This document shows, in pieces, positions 63,036 to 64,000 of a stretch of DNA of 64,000 nucleotides. The DNA lies in assembly GCF_900155365.1 (NCBI RefSeq), contig NZ_LT699737.1, positions 1 to 64,000 on the forward strand, written 5' to 3'. The DNA is from Collinsella bouchesdurhonensis (GTDB lineage: Bacteria; Actinomycetota; Coriobacteriia; Coriobacteriales; Coriobacteriaceae). The notes beneath the pieces are model-generated. The model was given only the letters and a program-made list of their open reading frames with translations, was not told the origin of the DNA and did no database searches. The stretch's first letter is position 1, and each line of letters opens with the position of its first letter. A program made the translations under genes and the position numbers.

Positions 63036-63635
63036 ATGTTCAACGTGGTTTTGTACCAACCGGAAATTCCGGCGAATACCGGCAACATCGGACGAACCTG
63101 CGTTGTCACCGGAGCACGCCTCCATTTAATTGGCCCCTTAGGATTCTCGCTCGACCATAAGACTGTGCACCGCGCGGGCCTTGGCTATTGGGAAAACCTC
63201 GACGTGCGCACCTATGAGAGCTGGGAGGACTTCTTGCGTCAAAACGAGCTCGCTCGCGATGATGAGCGCCTGCACCTCTTGACCAAAAAGGCGCGCCGCA
63301 CGTATGCCCAAAGCAGCTACCGCGACGGCGATTACTTGGTATTTGGTAGCGAAAGCAACGGCATTCCCGAGGAACTGCTGGCTTGTTCGCCCGAACGCTG
63401 CGAGCGCATCCCCATGCTCCCCGACGAAGCGTCGCTTGCCAATGCCGAAGCCTGGGAGGCACACGAGCAAGCGCTTGGACACAGCGAACCCGATCATGAG
63501 GCGATTTTGCAGCAGGACATCTGCGGCAATTTTATCGATCCCACAAGCTATCGCATCAGCGCGCTCAATCTCTCCAATTCCGCTGCCATCGTCCTCTATG
63601 AGGCACTACGCCAGACAGACTTCCCCGGAATGTAG
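63036..63635 (+). CDS. trmL: tRNA (cytidine(34)-2'-O)-methyltransferase
   Basis: The start MFNVVLYQPEIPANTGNIGR at 63036 follows AAAGGAGA. 199 residues, about 40 longer than E. coli TrmL. The SPOUT signatures are present: PEIPANTGNIGRTC at the N-terminus, FGSESNGIPEELL, and the knot NLSNSAAIVLYEAL. The added length is an insert of about 35 residues around DEASLANAEAWEAHEQALG. It methylates the wobble base of tRNA-Leu isoacceptors; tRNA-Leu(CAA), encoded at 1917-2003, is the classical substrate type. Confidence 0.92.
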   Translation: MFNVVLYQPEIPANTGNIGRTCVVTGARLHLIGPLGFSLDHKTVHRAGLGYWENLDVRTYESWEDFLRQNELARDDERLHLLTKKARRTYAQSSYRDGDYLVFGSESNGIPEELLACSPERCERIPMLPDEASLANAEAWEAHEQALGHSEPDHEAILQQDICGNFIDPTSYRISALNLSNSAAIVLYEALRQTDFPGM

Positions 63636-63644
63636 CGCTGCGGC

Positions 63645-64000
63645 TTAGTGCTCTTTTTGCCAATCAAATGCGATACGCGGCGTTCCGTCGGAGACGTAAA
63701 TAACCCCCGCTCTCGCAAAGCCATACTTGCGAATCGCATTTTGCATGGGGATATTATCTTCATGCGTATCGATACGCAGGGCATCGGCGTGCTGCTGGCA
63801 AAACTCAAAGCAGGCCTTGGCAACACCATGCGTCTTGCCGTTTGAGGCCACGCGATGGATCACATGATACGGTGCGTCGAAGTTCCATGCGCCGTCTTCG
63901 ATATGAGCATAGGTGGCATCGGGTCCGGCTATAAAGGCAAACGTTCCCACCACGGCATTATCTTCCACGCATACGTAGCTGTTGCCGCGTGCGATATCAG
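63645..64000 (-). CDS. GNAT-family acetyltransferase (5' end beyond window)
   Basis: The frame remains open to the window edge; the visible 118 residues read IARGNSYVCVEDNAVVGTFAF and continue to IAFDWQKEH. VIHRVASNGKTHGVAKACFEFC corresponds to the acetyl-CoA-binding motif A (R/Q-x-x-G-x-G/A), and NIPMQNAIRKYGFARAG to motif B. The N-terminal portion lies outside the window. Substrate unknown. Confidence 0.85.
   Translation of the reverse strand, partial: DIARGNSYVCVEDNAVVGTFAFIAGPDATYAHIEDGAWNFDAPYHVIHRVASNGKTHGVAKACFEFCQQHADALRIDTHEDNIPMQNAIRKYGFARAGVIYVSDGTPRIAFDWQKEH

Overview
The window is a high-GC, gene-dense chromosomal segment of an anaerobic actinobacterium. It is most likely a coriobacterium close to Collinsella. 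This is an inference from gene content and base composition, not from a marker gene search. Supporting signs are pyruvate formate-lyase next to a group B-like [FeFe] hydrogenase, a single-chain PurL of about 1250 residues, an electron-transferring flavoprotein (Etf) linked FAD dehydrogenase, thiamine salvage without visible de novo synthesis, and a LAATG-type cell-wall sorting signal. There is no prophage, insertion sequence, integrase or CRISPR array.

Layout. 1-2003 (minus strand): a structured RNA-like stretch at the window edge, the infC-rpmI-rplT translation operon with an attenuator and an apparent AUA start for infC, and tRNA-Leu(CAA). 2160-9602: fba, then recJ(fused to a RecQ-like helicase)-rel-MBL hydrolase. 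9970-11766: a BASS-type transporter convergent with a GalT/HIT-like protein. 11878-12113: two large covarying hairpin elements. 12199-17116: branched-chain amino acid transporter livK, terminator, livHMGF, followed by a decayed second livK. 17723-29814: hom, pepC, a CPA2 antiporter, an M81 peptidase, an FAD dehydrogenase and purL. 29815-38125: repeat-bearing spacers around an EamA transporter, the dehydrogenase-etfB-etfA set, a deformylase-like protein and a purine permease. 38126-48393: an esterase, a wall-anchored beta-helix protein, a LysR regulator, a TPP riboswitch with thiM/thiamine-binding protein/thiE, a LuxR regulator, a patatin, a flavoprotein, an ArsC-like protein and a CobW GTPase. 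48489-53062: a UvrA-like ATPase and a TetM-like GTPase. 53497-59472: an FNR-like regulator, pflA, pflB and [FeFe] hydrogenase. 59588-64000: a Tat lipoprotein with a fused permease-ATPase, rlmH, a small ORF, trmL and a GNAT fragment.

How it fits together. A fermentative, amino-acid and lactate or 2-hydroxyacid using lifestyle is suggested. Pyruvate is cleaved by Pfl, probably under the adjacent FNR-like regulator: an FNR-type box sits at exactly -41.5 from a candidate start. The [FeFe] hydrogenase could dispose of reductant. The FAD dehydrogenase plus ferredoxin-bearing EtfAB could run a confurcating 2-hydroxyacid oxidation.

The most unusual material is non-coding. It comprises the covarying hairpin pair at 11878-12113, a GAGTGGCGG repeat family with 29-32 bp periodicity in two spacers, and a 25-bp-arm palindrome family at 35647 and 53281. 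Among proteins, the RecJ-helicase fusion, the fused ABC permease-ATPase, and the deformylase-like and ArsC-like proteins that lack catalytic residues deserve attention. No complete new defence or biosynthetic system could be supported.
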